Source: Cafeteria roenbergensis (Eukaryota; Sar; Bigyra; Bicosoecida; Cafeteriaceae). From it: a stretch of 64,000 nucleotides of DNA. Location of the stretch: the NCBI GenBank assembly GCA_008330645.1, contig VLTN01000081.1, positions 62,001 through 126,000 of the forward strand, given 5' to 3'. The notes below the pieces were generated by a model. That model saw nothing but the letters and a program-made list of their open reading frames with translations, made no database searches and was not told the DNA's origin. Shown piece by piece: positions 37,389-46,785 of this stretch (its first letter is position 1; the number at the start of each line of letters is the position of its first letter). Made by a program: the position numbers and the translations under genes.

Positions 37389-38260
37389 TCACAGAAAGGC
37401 GGAATCTTGGTCTGACACGGTGACCAGCGAGTCCGAAGACGACGCACCTGTGGACGCCGACGCGTCTCCGCCTGCCTCAGCGCCACCCCCAGCACTGCTG
37501 CCCGCGTTGACCGCGCCCACGGCGTTGGACGTGAGAGACGCTCCCTGGTTCTCCTGCGACAGCGCCGCGGCCTGGTCGCTGGAGGAGTCTGCGACGCCTG
37601 TGATGTCTTCAGCAGCCGCGTCTGCCTTGGCCTCCTGCGAGACCCCGCCGTCACTTTCGGACGTCCCAACGGACGCAAGGGCGTCAGTTCCCGCGTCGCC
37701 TCCGGCGAGCTCGGCCTTGGCCTTCTCCTCTCGCGCTGCGCGGCGCTCCTCCTGCGTCTTGGCCAGAGCCGCCTCCTTGGCGCTATCGACGCCGTCGTCC
37801 CCGCCCTTGGCAGCCACGCTGGTGTCCGCAGCACCGCCACCGGTCACCTGTCCGGCTGCCGACGCAGCGTCGCCTCCTCCCGCGGCTGCTTCGACCTCCT
37901 TTTCGTTCGCCTCCTCGGGGTTCGTCACGGGGTCCTGCCGAGCCTGCGAGGCGGGGAACCAAGAGATGCAAGGAACCACACAGCCCCAATGGCAAGCCGC
38001 CAGGGCTGGGTCGCCCCTCGCGGCAAGGCGCAGTGCACCAGCGAGCAGAGCGGCGAGCAGGCCGGCGCCGCAATCGGACGCTCTCGCTTGCAGCCGCGGC
38101 TCACCTGGAGGAACCGGTGTGACAGCACCATCTCGTCCGGGCCCGTCTTGGCGAGCACACTCCTGAGGGCGGGAGCGTGCGGCAGCCCAACGCCGGACAC
38201 CGGCGCCACGACCGCTGCAAATGCGGCCGCGAGGCAGACGAACACTGCCAAACGAGCCAT
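37389..38260 (-). CDS. Small secreted Ala/Asp/Ser-rich low-complexity protein
   Basis: Exons 38105-38260 and 37389-37943, with a 161-bp phase-0 intron (GTGAGC to CCTCGCAG); 236 residues. The N-terminus is a signal peptide (MARLAVFVCLAAAFAAVVAP). Exon 1 ends in a short ordered-looking stretch (LRSVLAKTGPDEMVLSHRF). Nearly all of exon 2 is Ala/Gly/Asp/Ser/Glu-rich and probably disordered, with one Lys/Glu/Arg helix (ALAKTQEERRAAREEKAKAE). No family is recognised and no membrane anchor is present. A secreted matrix, granule or wall component is a guess. Confidence 0.7.
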
Positions 38261-38618
38261 TGTGCGCTTCCGTCGCGCTGGTCACTCGCGCGGCAACAAG
38301 AGGGCCGAGGCACCGGCCAGGAAACGCAATGCAGCACGCTTGTCTGCGCTTGCCGGTGCGCGCTCTCCCGCTGCGGCGGGCGCTGCGAGTGCGGCCATTG
38401 TGGGGTTTCTGCTTCGGCTCTGCAGGCGACGGCACCCGAGCGCAAGTTCGACATGCAGCTGCCGCGCGTTGCTGTGGCCAAGGGAGGGGAGCATGTTTCG
38501 GGCGGGCCACACATCGTAAGCGGGCGCCAACGCTGCCCTGCACGGAGCATCCAAAGACTGGCACGCCGCCGCGGCACCTGTCATCGGACTGCGAGCAAGC
38601 GTCTTGTGGCGTCGTCGG
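38261..38618. other. Intergenic region
   Basis: 358 bp between the ATG of the small secreted protein and the TRM1 stop. It should hold the promoter of the former. Nothing else is recognised. Confidence 0.45.
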
Positions 38619-41501
38619 TCACTCCTCGCTGGGGCGAGCCCGCTTCGGCTCGGACTCGGCGTCTGTGGCGTCGGTAGGTCGCTTGTCGCCCTTGGCGCGC
38701 TGCTGCGGCCCCCACTCCCCGCGGGGGTTGGCAAAGTGCTTGCGGACCTTGGTTTCGCCGTCGGCGCTCGCCTCGTAGCCGAGGAACTTGCGGAGCGCCG
38801 CGCGCGCAGCATCGGTGCGCGGCTCAAAGGTCAGGCCGGTGAAGGTGATGGGGGATGCGAGGAGCGTGGCGCTAGCCAGCGCCTGCCCCCCGAGCAGCTG
38901 CGCCTGGCGCTTGCGCTGCTTGTTCGGGAAACGCTTGCCGCCCTCAGCGCCAGCACCAGAGCCGGATTCTTGCGCCGCTCGCGCCTCGGCCATTTTGGCG
39001 CGAACGGTCACCAAGTCCTCTCTCGCCTTGGCCAGCCCCTGCTCGGGGTACATCCCCTCAGCCGACCAGCCGAACGTGCGCAGCGCATCCCAGAGCAGTG
39101 CAATGGGCGCGTCGGTCTTGAAACCGGTCTCGTCGCAGTGCGTGTCTGATACGCGGAAGCCCTCGTTGATGATGCAAGCCGCCAGGCCGCGGCGGGGAGG
39201 GAGCGGCATTTTTGTCGCCATGCCGAGAGTGTTGGCGTTCCAGTAGAGCAGGCCGTTCAGAGTGCGCTGCTCCGCAGACACGGCCAGCGCAGCATCGCTG
39301 GGGCCGCGGCCCGACGTCGCCGAGGCCGCAGCGGAGGTTGCTGAGGGCGCCGCCCCTTGCGCACTCTGGCCCTCGCCCTCGCCATCCGAGCCTTCGCCCT
39401 CGCCATCCGAGCCTTCGCCCTCGCCATCCGAGCCTTCGCCCTGGTCGCCGTCGGCCGCTGGGCCGCTTGCGCCGATGGGCCGGGCGCCCGACCGGGGAAG
39501 CGCTGCGTTCCAGGCATCGCTTCCTGCCACGCCCTGGCCGTCGCCGTCGAGAGCCGCGTACATGCGCTCCAGCTCCTCGCCGCCCACTTCGCGGCTCATG
39601 AGCCGGAGCATCGACAGCAGCCGGCGCCTGCTTGCGGCCACCGTCTCGTCTGTGTTGCTGCCCGCGTCGTGAGCCTCCTTCTTCCCCAGGCCCGTGCTGA
39701 CGCCGAGGGGCGAGACTGCCGGCTCCCCGTCGACCATGCTCCCAGCCGCAGCCGCAGCCCCGCCAGCAGCAGCAGTGGAGCCACCCGAAGACGACGACGA
39801 CGGCGCCGGTGCGCAGTGGGCGCCTGCTCCGGCCTGGCCCGACAGGACGGCCTCCATTGGAAGCCTCCTCCCGGGCAGCACGGCTCCCTCCCCCGGCGCC
39901 ACGGGGAAGCCGCCCCCGCGCTTTCCCGAGTCGCTGTCGGCGAGGGCCTTGACTTCCTCCCGCACGGCGCGCACGAAGGGCGGCGAGTGGATGGGGCCGG
40001 TCCAGTACGGGCCGGCGACGTGCATGTTTCCGCCGCAGGACGGGCAGAGGGGCGAAACCGCGACCCGGGCAGGCATCGCCTTGGCACCGCGCACAGCGTC
40101 GTCGTCGCCCCGAGCCAGGCCCAGGACCGCTGCCCGTACGCGCTCAGCCTGGGCCGCGCGCTCCTCGGCGTCGGGGCCGGCCGAGGGGGTGGCTTCGGCA
40201 GCATCGCCGGTCTCAGCGTCGTCTGCGCCGTTGCCAGCCTCGGCACCGGGCTTGCTGCCCGAGGCAGCGGAGGAGGAGGAGGAGGAGGTCCCGCGGCACG
40301 CAGCAGCAGCGCCGCCGCGAGTGATGCGCGGGCGCCGGCCCCGGAAGGCCGGCCTCCCGCCCTTGCCCTTGCGGGAGCCGTACTTGCCCGGCGCCGCCTG
40401 CGTGGAGACGCGCCCCACGGGCTGCCACTGGCGCGTGCCGCACTGGGGGCACTGCGCCAGCGACCCTGTCATGAGGGAGAGGTTCTGGGCTCCGGCTGGG
40501 TTGTTGCGCACCCGGAAGAAGATGCGGCAGTAGAAGTTGGCGTTGACGCTCAGAAGGGGCTCGACCGTGCGCTTGGCCCTCGCGGCGGCCGTTGCAACGG
40601 TGAAGATGAGCGCGCGAAGGGCGAGCTCGTGGCAGGCGGCGGACCGAACAGCCATTGAGCCGTACTTCCCGTGAGCGGCCGAGCGCATGGAGCCGGCGAG
40701 CACGATCATGTCCGTTGCAGTCATGGCCAAGATGCCGCCGTGGTGGACGGCAGACACCGCCGACTCGATGAAGGGCGAGGGCGTGCCGTAGGGGTCGAGG
40801 TCGAGCCAGTCGACGCGCCACTCCGGGGCTCGCATCGCCTGCATGAGCGACACCGCGTCGGCCTGGCAGGGGCGGACGACGGCGGGGTCGAGGCCGTTGA
40901 ACGCCACGTTGTGCTTGCACGCGCGCACCGCAGCGCCGTCCAGGTCGCTGACGACCACGGCGCCGAGACCCGGGACCTCGGACGCGTACCGCACGGAGCG
41001 GAGGCCAGTGGCAGCGAGCGCCTCGACCACCTCCACGCCGAGGGAGGCGCCGAGTGCGCCGGGGGCGGGGCCGGATGCCGTGGCCGCTGCTGCGCTCGCC
41101 AGCTCTGAGCGCTCCTCCGCGCTCTTGGCGTGGTACTCGTCCAGGCGGGCAAGCTCCTCGGCGGGCGGCGCGAAAAGAATTGCCTTGATCGCGGGCGGCA
41201 CCCAGCCGCCCAGACCGTCGTCGCGCGAGTCACGCTTGGACCGCCGGTTGACCTCGTGAGCAGCCGCGTCCGGGGACGACCAGTGGATCGCGCGCTCCTT
41301 GGCGAGGACGCGCAGCGCCGCGGTGGAGAGGTCGCGGTTGTACACCTGCGCGGGGTTGTAGAAGACGGCGCGGCCGTCCGGGTACAGCGCCGTCGCCGAC
41401 CCCTCAACGATGGTCTTGAACCCCTCGGGCGGGGTCAGGCCGGGGGGCACGTGGCCGCCCTCGGCAGCCGACATGCTCGAAGCAGGGCCGGAGGAGGACA
41501 T
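38619..41501 (-). CDS. TRMT1: tRNA (guanine-N2)-dimethyltransferase TRM1
   Basis: 960 residues in one exon from the ATG at 41501 (a second ATG nine codons in is also possible). Family motifs in order: FKTIVEGSATALYP, FYNPAQVYNRDLS, the SAM-binding EALAATGLRSVRYASEVPG, DLDGAAVRACKHNVAFNG, the active-site DWLDLDPYGTPSPFI, ILAMTATDMIVLAGS and NFYCRIFFRVR. CPQCGTRQW and CPSCGGNMHVAGPYWTGP form zinc-knuckle-like pairs. The enzyme makes m2,2G26 in cytosolic and mitochondrial tRNAs. Human TRMT1 is 659 residues; the excess here is Ala/Gly/Ser-rich insertions, including three copies of a 7-residue acidic repeat (GEGEGSD; 21 bp, about 39370-39440). The end is Lys/Arg-rich and may bind RNA or act as a nuclear signal. 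It is divergent from the SPIRAL1-like gene. Confidence 0.95.
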   Translation of the reverse strand: MSSSGPASSMSAAEGGHVPPGLTPPEGFKTIVEGSATALYPDGRAVFYNPAQVYNRDLSTAALRVLAKERAIHWSSPDAAAHEVNRRSKRDSRDDGLGGWVPPAIKAILFAPPAEELARLDEYHAKSAEERSELASAAAATASGPAPGALGASLGVEVVEALAATGLRSVRYASEVPGLGAVVVSDLDGAAVRACKHNVAFNGLDPAVVRPCQADAVSLMQAMRAPEWRVDWLDLDPYGTPSPFIESAVSAVHHGGILAMTATDMIVLAGSMRSAAHGKYGSMAVRSAACHELALRALIFTVATAAARAKRTVEPLLSVNANFYCRIFFRVRNNPAGAQNLSLMTGSLAQCPQCGTRQWQPVGRVSTQAAPGKYGSRKGKGGRPAFRGRRPRITRGGAAAACRGTSSSSSSAASGSKPGAEAGNGADDAETGDAAEATPSAGPDAEERAAQAERVRAAVLGLARGDDDAVRGAKAMPARVAVSPLCPSCGGNMHVAGPYWTGPIHSPPFVRAVREEVKALADSDSGKRGGGFPVAPGEGAVLPGRRLPMEAVLSGQAGAGAHCAPAPSSSSSGGSTAAAGGAAAAAGSMVDGEPAVSPLGVSTGLGKKEAHDAGSNTDETVAASRRRLLSMLRLMSREVGGEELERMYAALDGDGQGVAGSDAWNAALPRSGARPIGASGPAADGDQGEGSDGEGEGSDGEGEGSDGEGEGQSAQGAAPSATSAAASATSGRGPSDAALAVSAEQRTLNGLLYWNANTLGMATKMPLPPRRGLAACIINEGFRVSDTHCDETGFKTDAPIALLWDALRTFGWSAEGMYPEQGLAKAREDLVTVRAKMAEARAAQESGSGAGAEGGKRFPNKQRKRQAQLLGGQALASATLLASPITFTGLTFEPRTDAARAALRKFLGYEASADGETKVRKHFANPRGEWGPQQRAKGDKRPTDATDAESEPKRARPSEE

Positions 41502-41791
41502 GCGAACGTGTGCGCGAGCCCACACGCGGAGCGAGCCAGTTGCCGCGGCGCGAAGCTGCAGGGCGCTGCGCCACGTGGCGGGAGGGCCCCTGCGCGCCGG
41601 CCTGGCGCGCGCTGGTGCGGCGTCCGGCCGCCTGCGCAGCCGGCCGGGGCCGCAAACCTCGCCCGGCAGAGCCGCAGCCCGCGGCGGGCCGCGATCGACG
41701 AGATCGCGCCGAGAGCGAGTGCCGAACAGCGCACTCACCGCCGTTTGCCGCGCAGGCCTCCGCCGTTTTCGAGCCTTCCCGCCCGCCCGCC
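41502..41791. promoter_or_regulatory. Divergent promoter region (TRM1 / SPIRAL1-like)
   Basis: 290 bp between divergent ATGs. No TATA-like element; uniformly GC-rich. Confidence 0.4.
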
Positions 41792-42443
41792 ATGTCCAAG
41801 CCCATCAACTGCGACAACTTCATGTCCGACCGCCCCTCCACGCGGGTGAGCCCAGGCCCACGAGCCCCTTCCCGGCCGGGCGCGCGCGCCGCGAGTGGGA
41901 GCGCGCCACGGAAACTGCAGCTTGTGCAACAGCGTTCCTTCTACGACCCCGCTTCTGCCCCGTCGCGCCTCGCAGGTGCACGCGCCCGCTGGCGGTCGCT
42001 CCTCCCTCGACCTCTTCGGCGGCTTCGCCGAGGCCGAGGCCCGCCGCGAGGCCATGCCGGCCCGCGGCCGCAGGACAGGTTACGCGCCACCGGGCGGCAG
42101 AGCCGAGGCCGCTCCCAAGGCCGCCGCCGCCGCCGCCCCCGTTGCCGCCAGGGCCGACCCGTACGCCGCGCGCGCCGCCCCGCGCGCGGCCCCGGAGCCC
42201 GAGGCGGTCGCGCCGTCCCGTGCGTACGCGGCCCGCGGCTCTGCCCCTCGCCCAGGGGCCGAGGCTGCCCCTCGCGCCGAGCCGGCTCCCCGCTCCGCAG
42301 CGGCGCCTCTCCGCGGGTCCGGCACCTCCGCCAACGTGTTCGCCTCTGGAGCCAACCAGAACTGCGGCAACTTCATCACGGACCGCCCCACCAGCCGCGT
42401 GTTGAGCGCCCCCGGAGGCCGCTCCAGCATCGTTCTTGGCTGA
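41792..42443 (+). CDS. SPR1: SPIRAL1-like microtubule-associated protein
   Basis: Exons 41792-41845 and 41976-42443, with a 130-bp phase-0 intron (GTGAGC to CTCGCAG); 173 residues. The spliced N-terminus contains NFMSDRPSTRVHAPAGGRSS followed by LDLFGG, a close match to the plant SPIRAL1 signature (NFLTDRPSTKVHAAPGGGSSLDYLFGG, given here only as known family form: NFLTDRP, STKVHAAPGG, SSLDYLFGG). The C-terminus repeats it as NFITDRPTSRVLSAPGGRSS plus IVLG. The region between is Ala/Pro/Arg-rich, basic and probably disordered. SPIRAL1 proteins are small cortical-microtubule and plus-end proteins in plants. The intron interrupts the N-terminal motif exactly after the STR. A protein with the motif at both ends could bind two tubulin sites; that is inference. 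Confidence 0.85.
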
Positions 42444-42899
42444 GCGCGTGTGACCCCCCCGCCCACTGCACCCGCGAGGGCTCGGGCGACCCAGCCCTCG
42501 CTGTTCCCCTCCCCCCTCGAGTTCCCAGCGACGGTAAGTGTTTTCATCCCTCCTGGCCGGAAGCGGCGCGCCAGCAGCCACTGGCTGCCCCGTCGTCAAA
42601 CGGCACCGCGTTGCGACCGGCCAGAGTGTTTGCCTGCCCCGAATCGTTGTTTGCGCCAGACGCCGAGGCCCTCGACCAGCCCTCACACACTTCCCCGGCC
42701 GCGCATATGGCGAGCACGCGACGCCACGGGGTCGCGGAATCGCGCTCCCGCGGGAGGGGCCTGCGGTTCGTGGCGGGCAGGCCGCGCAGAAAGCACCAGC
42801 AGAGCCAGCGCGCCCGCACCCGGACAAAAGCGCTGCCGCTCGGCGCCCCCAGAGCACTCGAGCTGGCCGCAAGCCTCGGGGGACAGCCGAGGCAATAGC
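42444..42899. other. Intergenic region / possible 5' leader of the prenyltransferase gene
   Basis: 456 bp between two plus-strand genes. The frame of the downstream gene is open through it, but the translation does not look like protein. A small upstream exon cannot be excluded. Confidence 0.4.
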
Positions 42900-45800
42900 A
42901 TGGCGCTCCCGCCCGCAGGCGGGGTTCGTGTTCCCGCGCTGCGCTGCGATGCCGCCTCGGGAGCAGGCGACATTGCGACTGTGGTTGCGCAGTGCTTGCT
43001 TCGCGTCGCCGCCGCGGCCGGCGGGGACCACGGGGCGCCAGGGACCCTCGCCCAGAGGCTGCAGGCAGTGGCCACGGTGCGGTCCGAGTTGTCCCCGTCT
43101 CCATGGGCGCCCCCGCGGCAGGCCACGGCGAAGGAGCGTGCACGTGTACGGGCAGAGGCGGACATCGTCGCCGCTCACGACTGGCCGGCGGGCCGAATCC
43201 CCGAGCCGACGGCCCCTCCCGCGTCGTTTTGGCTTGTGTCTGTGTTTGGTTCGTGGTGGAGCCTGGGCCGGCTGCCGGGCGCGGAAAACGAGGAGAGCTG
43301 CCTCTTTGGGGCGCGGCCGGCCGAGCACCTCGGCTGTGAGGCCGCCAGAAAGGGGCATGCCGCCCTTGCAGTCGACTTCCCGGGCCAGGGGGCGTCGCCA
43401 TCGCGTGGGTGCGCCACCGTCGCTGTCCTGAGCATCTCGGCGAGCGGCCCTGGGGCGCCGGACGTGCAGCCGTCCCTCGAGGTGGACTGCGGGGAGGTCC
43501 GCCGGTGCTGGGATGCGACGGCGACGTTCTCCGGCGGGGTGCTGGAGGAGGCCCGGGTCCGCGTGGCGGCCTTCTCCCTCCGGCTGCGGCCCGGGGAGGC
43601 CGCGCGCGCCGGCGCCTCTGTCTCTGCCAGCCATCCCACGACGTCTGGAGGCGACGCAGCGCGCGCCCACGGCGCAGTCACGCTCCTCGGGCGGGCTGTC
43701 ACGCTGCCACTCTCCGCCTTGGGTTCGGCAGCCGGCCCCGGAGGCGCCGCCGCGGCATCAGCCGCGAGGCTCGCTTTTGCTGCAGCGGCCAAGGGGCCGG
43801 GTAGCGTGGCGGCGGCGGCTGCTGCTGCGGCTGCTGCTACCGCCGCTACTGCTGCTGCTGCTGCTGCCTCTCAGAGGGCCGGAGCTGTTGCAGCAACGGC
43901 CCTAGAGGCGGCTGGTGCGCCCGCTGCGGCAGCTGGGGCCGGCATGCGGCCAGCCAGCGCCCCTCGCAAAGCGGCTGCCATGCCTCGTCACCTCGCCATC
44001 GTGATGGACGGAAACGGCCGCTGGGCGCAGCAGCGAGGCCTCCCGCGGTCAGAGGGCCACATCGTCGGCGCCAGGGTCATGGTGTCGACGGTGCGGCTCT
44101 GCCGCCGCATGGGGATTCGCTACCTCACACTGTACGCGTTCAGCGCGCAGAACTGGAGCCGGCCAGCGCTGGAGGTGCGGGCCCTGATGAGGATCCTCCT
44201 CCGGTTCCTGCGCTCCGACGCGCACGAGCTCGTCGGCAACGGCGTTCGCTTGCGCGTGCTGGGCGACACGTCGTGCCTCCCGGAGCCAGCGCAGCGCCAC
44301 CTCAGGGCGCTGGTGGCCCGCAGCCGGCGGAACGACGCAATCGACCTCTGCCTGGCTCTCTCCTACGGCGGCCGCGAGGAGATTGCGGCAGCCGCGGCTG
44401 TGGCTGCAAGGGCGGCGCGGGCAGGCATCCTCGAGCCCGAGGAGCTCACTCCCGAGCGGTTTCGCGCCTTCATGGCCCACCCCGCGGTTCCCGACCCCGA
44501 CCTCGTGGTCCGAACGTCGGGGGAGATGCGCCTGTCGAACTTCCTGCTCTGGCAGGCCGCCTACAGCGAGCTGGTGGTGCTGGACTGCCTGTGGCCCGAA
44601 TTTGATGAGGAGCAGCTGCTCGAGGCACTGGCGCGGTTCGCGGGCCGCGAGCGGCGCTTTGGCAAGACGTCGAAGCAGATCAAGTGCGCCGGCACGCCCG
44701 AGGCGAGCGCAGGCACCGGCACTGCCGACGGCGGGGACAGCGCAGCCATCGAGGACGTGGCCACGGAGCTTCCGGAGGACGAGGAGGCTTGCCTCTCGCT
44801 GTCCGCCATCGAGGCCCTCCAGGCAGCGGCGCTGGAGGTGGCCAAGGTGCCAGTGCCGGTCGCCCCTGCCGGGCGCCACGCCGCTGCGCGGCGCGCTCGG
44901 AAGACTGCTGCCGCGGCCGCCGCCGCTGCGTCCTCCGAGGGCGCCGCCGCAGGCCCCGCAAGCACGCAGGCGGGTCCCACAGCTGGCGCGCGACTAGTCA
45001 GTGGTGGCAGCGGAGGCGGCAGCGGGGTGTCAGCAGCCCACGCCCACGCAGCGCGGCAGGGCACGCGGGGTTCGCCCGCGAGCGCGCAACGAGCGCCCGC
45101 TGCAGGGCAAGCAGCCGAGCGGTCCGCCGCTCCCGGTCAGGGGCGAGGCCCTGCGGCCGTGTCAGCCAGCGACACGTCGTCCTCCGACGCGATTAGCACT
45201 GCGCGCGCTCCCGTCCGGGGCGGACTCGGCACCCCAGCGGCGTGCCGTGCGGGGCCAAGCACGCTGCCGCGTCCGACCGTCGCTCGACGCGATTTCCAGG
45301 GCGCCCCGCGGTCCACAGTGCGGCCAGCCCAGGACAGGGCGGGAAGACGGACGGCACCAGCCTCCCACGGCCGCGGCAGGACCACTCTGCTTTCGGCGCT
45401 GCCGCTGCCGCTCGCACGCGACTCTGCTTCCCGGAGCGGCAGCACCTTCAGCCTCGGCCTCTCGGCCGTTCACAGCCCCGTTCTCGCCACTGCTGCCTCC
45501 CTCACGGCAAGCGCAGTGGCCGAGTCCTTCTCGAGTGGCACCTCGGCCCGCGCACCGCCGGGCGCCTACGGATCGGCCCCCGCGTCTCCCCCGCAGCTCC
45601 CCGCGTCGACCCCCGGCGTGTCCCCTCCGATGCTCGAGCTCGACTCCGCGGTGGGCCCTCCCCGCGCCGCCTCGGCCACCTCGTCGGCGTGCGACGACGC
45701 GCTCTTCCTCGGGAGGGCGCTACGCTCCTCCGCGGTCATCAGCGTCGCTCAGCAGACCGCCGCTACAGTGCTCCAGGCAGCAGCTGCGCCGGCCGGACGC

Positions 45801-46412
45801 GGCCTGCTGAGCGGGGCGGCGGAGGCAGTGCACTCCTCCTCCGGGCGCAGGCCGGCTGGGCGGGATGCCCGAGCCGCCACGACGGCTGGCTGGCTGGCGG
45901 CTGGTTTCGTCGTCACGCATGCCCAAACGGCCGTCCCCCTCCTGGGGTGGGCCGAGGCGCCGTGGATCCACTCGCTTGCTGGCGCGGCGGTGAGCGGCTG
46001 TGGCCGCGGAGGCCGCCCGAGCGTGGCACTCTCGTGCGTGTGCTCTCTGCCCAGGAGCGCTGTGGCGCGGACAGCCGCTGGCTCCGACTCTTGTCTGCCG
46101 GACACCCGCGGGCTTCCCGGGCCTCAGGTGCTTCCGCTCTCCCCTGGGCGGAAGGGCGAGCCGGTGTGGCGGTCTCTCACCACCGTTGGGTCGTCAGACG
46201 CCAGCGACGCATCGCCGAGCCCGTGGCTGTACGCCGCGTGGGGCGATGACGCCGCTACGAGGCCGCTGCCCCCCGCAGTGGCGGTGGCGCGCGTAAGGCG
46301 CTGGGGCTTGTGGCTCCTCGTTCACCCCGGGTCCGGCGAAGCGGACCCGCTGGCGCTGCAGCGCGCCGTGGCGGACTCTCTCGTGTGGTCGGCCATGGCT
46401 CTGGAGGCCTGA
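42900..46412 (+). CDS. cis-Prenyltransferase (UppS/DHDDS family) with long N- and C-terminal extensions
   Basis: 1170 residues from the ATG at 42900. The catalytic domain covers about residues 360-605: HLAIVMDGNGRWAQQRGL (catalytic Asp), GH in SEGHIVGA, YLTLYAFSAQNWSRP, DLCLALSYGGREEI, and DLVVRTSGEMRLSNFLLWQ with AAYSELV. All usual substrate and Mg-binding residues are present. The family condenses isopentenyl diphosphate into long cis-polyprenols, such as dolichol precursors for N-glycosylation. The family is normally 230-340 residues, so both flanks are unusual. The N-terminal 360 residues include a possible beta-rich, C2-like part (EVDCGEVRRCWDATATFSGG) and a poly-Ala linker. The ~560-residue C-terminal part is Ser/Ala/Pro-rich with an ordered end (VRRWGLWLLVHPGSGEADP). 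Separate genes or unseen introns are possible, but the frame is continuous. Confidence 0.85.
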   Translation: MALPPAGGVRVPALRCDAASGAGDIATVVAQCLLRVAAAAGGDHGAPGTLAQRLQAVATVRSELSPSPWAPPRQATAKERARVRAEADIVAAHDWPAGRIPEPTAPPASFWLVSVFGSWWSLGRLPGAENEESCLFGARPAEHLGCEAARKGHAALAVDFPGQGASPSRGCATVAVLSISASGPGAPDVQPSLEVDCGEVRRCWDATATFSGGVLEEARVRVAAFSLRLRPGEAARAGASVSASHPTTSGGDAARAHGAVTLLGRAVTLPLSALGSAAGPGGAAAASAARLAFAAAAKGPGSVAAAAAAAAAATAATAAAAAASQRAGAVAATALEAAGAPAAAAGAGMRPASAPRKAAAMPRHLAIVMDGNGRWAQQRGLPRSEGHIVGARVMVSTVRLCRRMGIRYLTLYAFSAQNWSRPALEVRALMRILLRFLRSDAHELVGNGVRLRVLGDTSCLPEPAQRHLRALVARSRRNDAIDLCLALSYGGREEIAAAAAVAARAARAGILEPEELTPERFRAFMAHPAVPDPDLVVRTSGEMRLSNFLLWQAAYSELVVLDCLWPEFDEEQLLEALARFAGRERRFGKTSKQIKCAGTPEASAGTGTADGGDSAAIEDVATELPEDEEACLSLSAIEALQAAALEVAKVPVPVAPAGRHAAARRARKTAAAAAAAASSEGAAAGPASTQAGPTAGARLVSGGSGGGSGVSAAHAHAARQGTRGSPASAQRAPAAGQAAERSAAPGQGRGPAAVSASDTSSSDAISTARAPVRGGLGTPAACRAGPSTLPRPTVARRDFQGAPRSTVRPAQDRAGRRTAPASHGRGRTTLLSALPLPLARDSASRSGSTFSLGLSAVHSPVLATAASLTASAVAESFSSGTSARAPPGAYGSAPASPPQLPASTPGVSPPMLELDSAVGPPRAASATSSACDDALFLGRALRSSAVISVAQQTAATVLQAAAAPAGRGLLSGAAEAVHSSSGRRPAGRDARAATTAGWLAAGFVVTHAQTAVPLLGWAEAPWIHSLAGAAVSGCGRGGRPSVALSCVCSLPRSAVARTAAGSDSCLPDTRGLPGPQVLPLSPGRKGEPVWRSLTTVGSSDASDASPSPWLYAAWGDDAATRPLPPAVAVARVRRWGLWLLVHPGSGEADPLALQRAVADSLVWSAMALEA

Positions 46413-46785
46413 GCCGCTGCTGGGGCCCCCTGGCTTGAGCCGAGGCGCAGCTAGTTCTGCGCCGTGGCCTCAGGTCCAGGACACGCGGCGAATCGGCATT
46501 CCCGTGGATGGCGCAAGGGCGCGAGCGTGCTCGTGCTCCCCAGTTGGGGCTTTTGCCGAGCGACAGCAATTCAGGCGGAGGGGGGGGGGGGGGGAAGAGG
46601 CAAGGCGTGTGTGTTCGGTGACGCGCTGAGCGGCCCCGCTGTGTCGCTGCTCGAGCCGCTGCAAGCGGGGCGCGCATCCAAAGCGGGAATCGCCCGCTCA
46701 GATTCGAGACAAGCACACACGCGCATTGTCCACTTGCGGCGCAAGCTGGCGACGTTCGTCCACGCAAAGAACAGAGGCGCAGCGA
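46413..46785. other. Convergent intergenic region with poly-G tract
   Basis: 373 bp between converging stops; a run of 15 G lies at 46580-46594. No gene is seen. Confidence 0.5.

Noticed and set aside
42450-42899. Extension of the cis-prenyltransferase to an upstream start near 42450
   Set aside because: Open frame only; Pro/Arg/Ser-rich translation without ordered segments, overlapping the spacer after the SPIRAL1-like gene.
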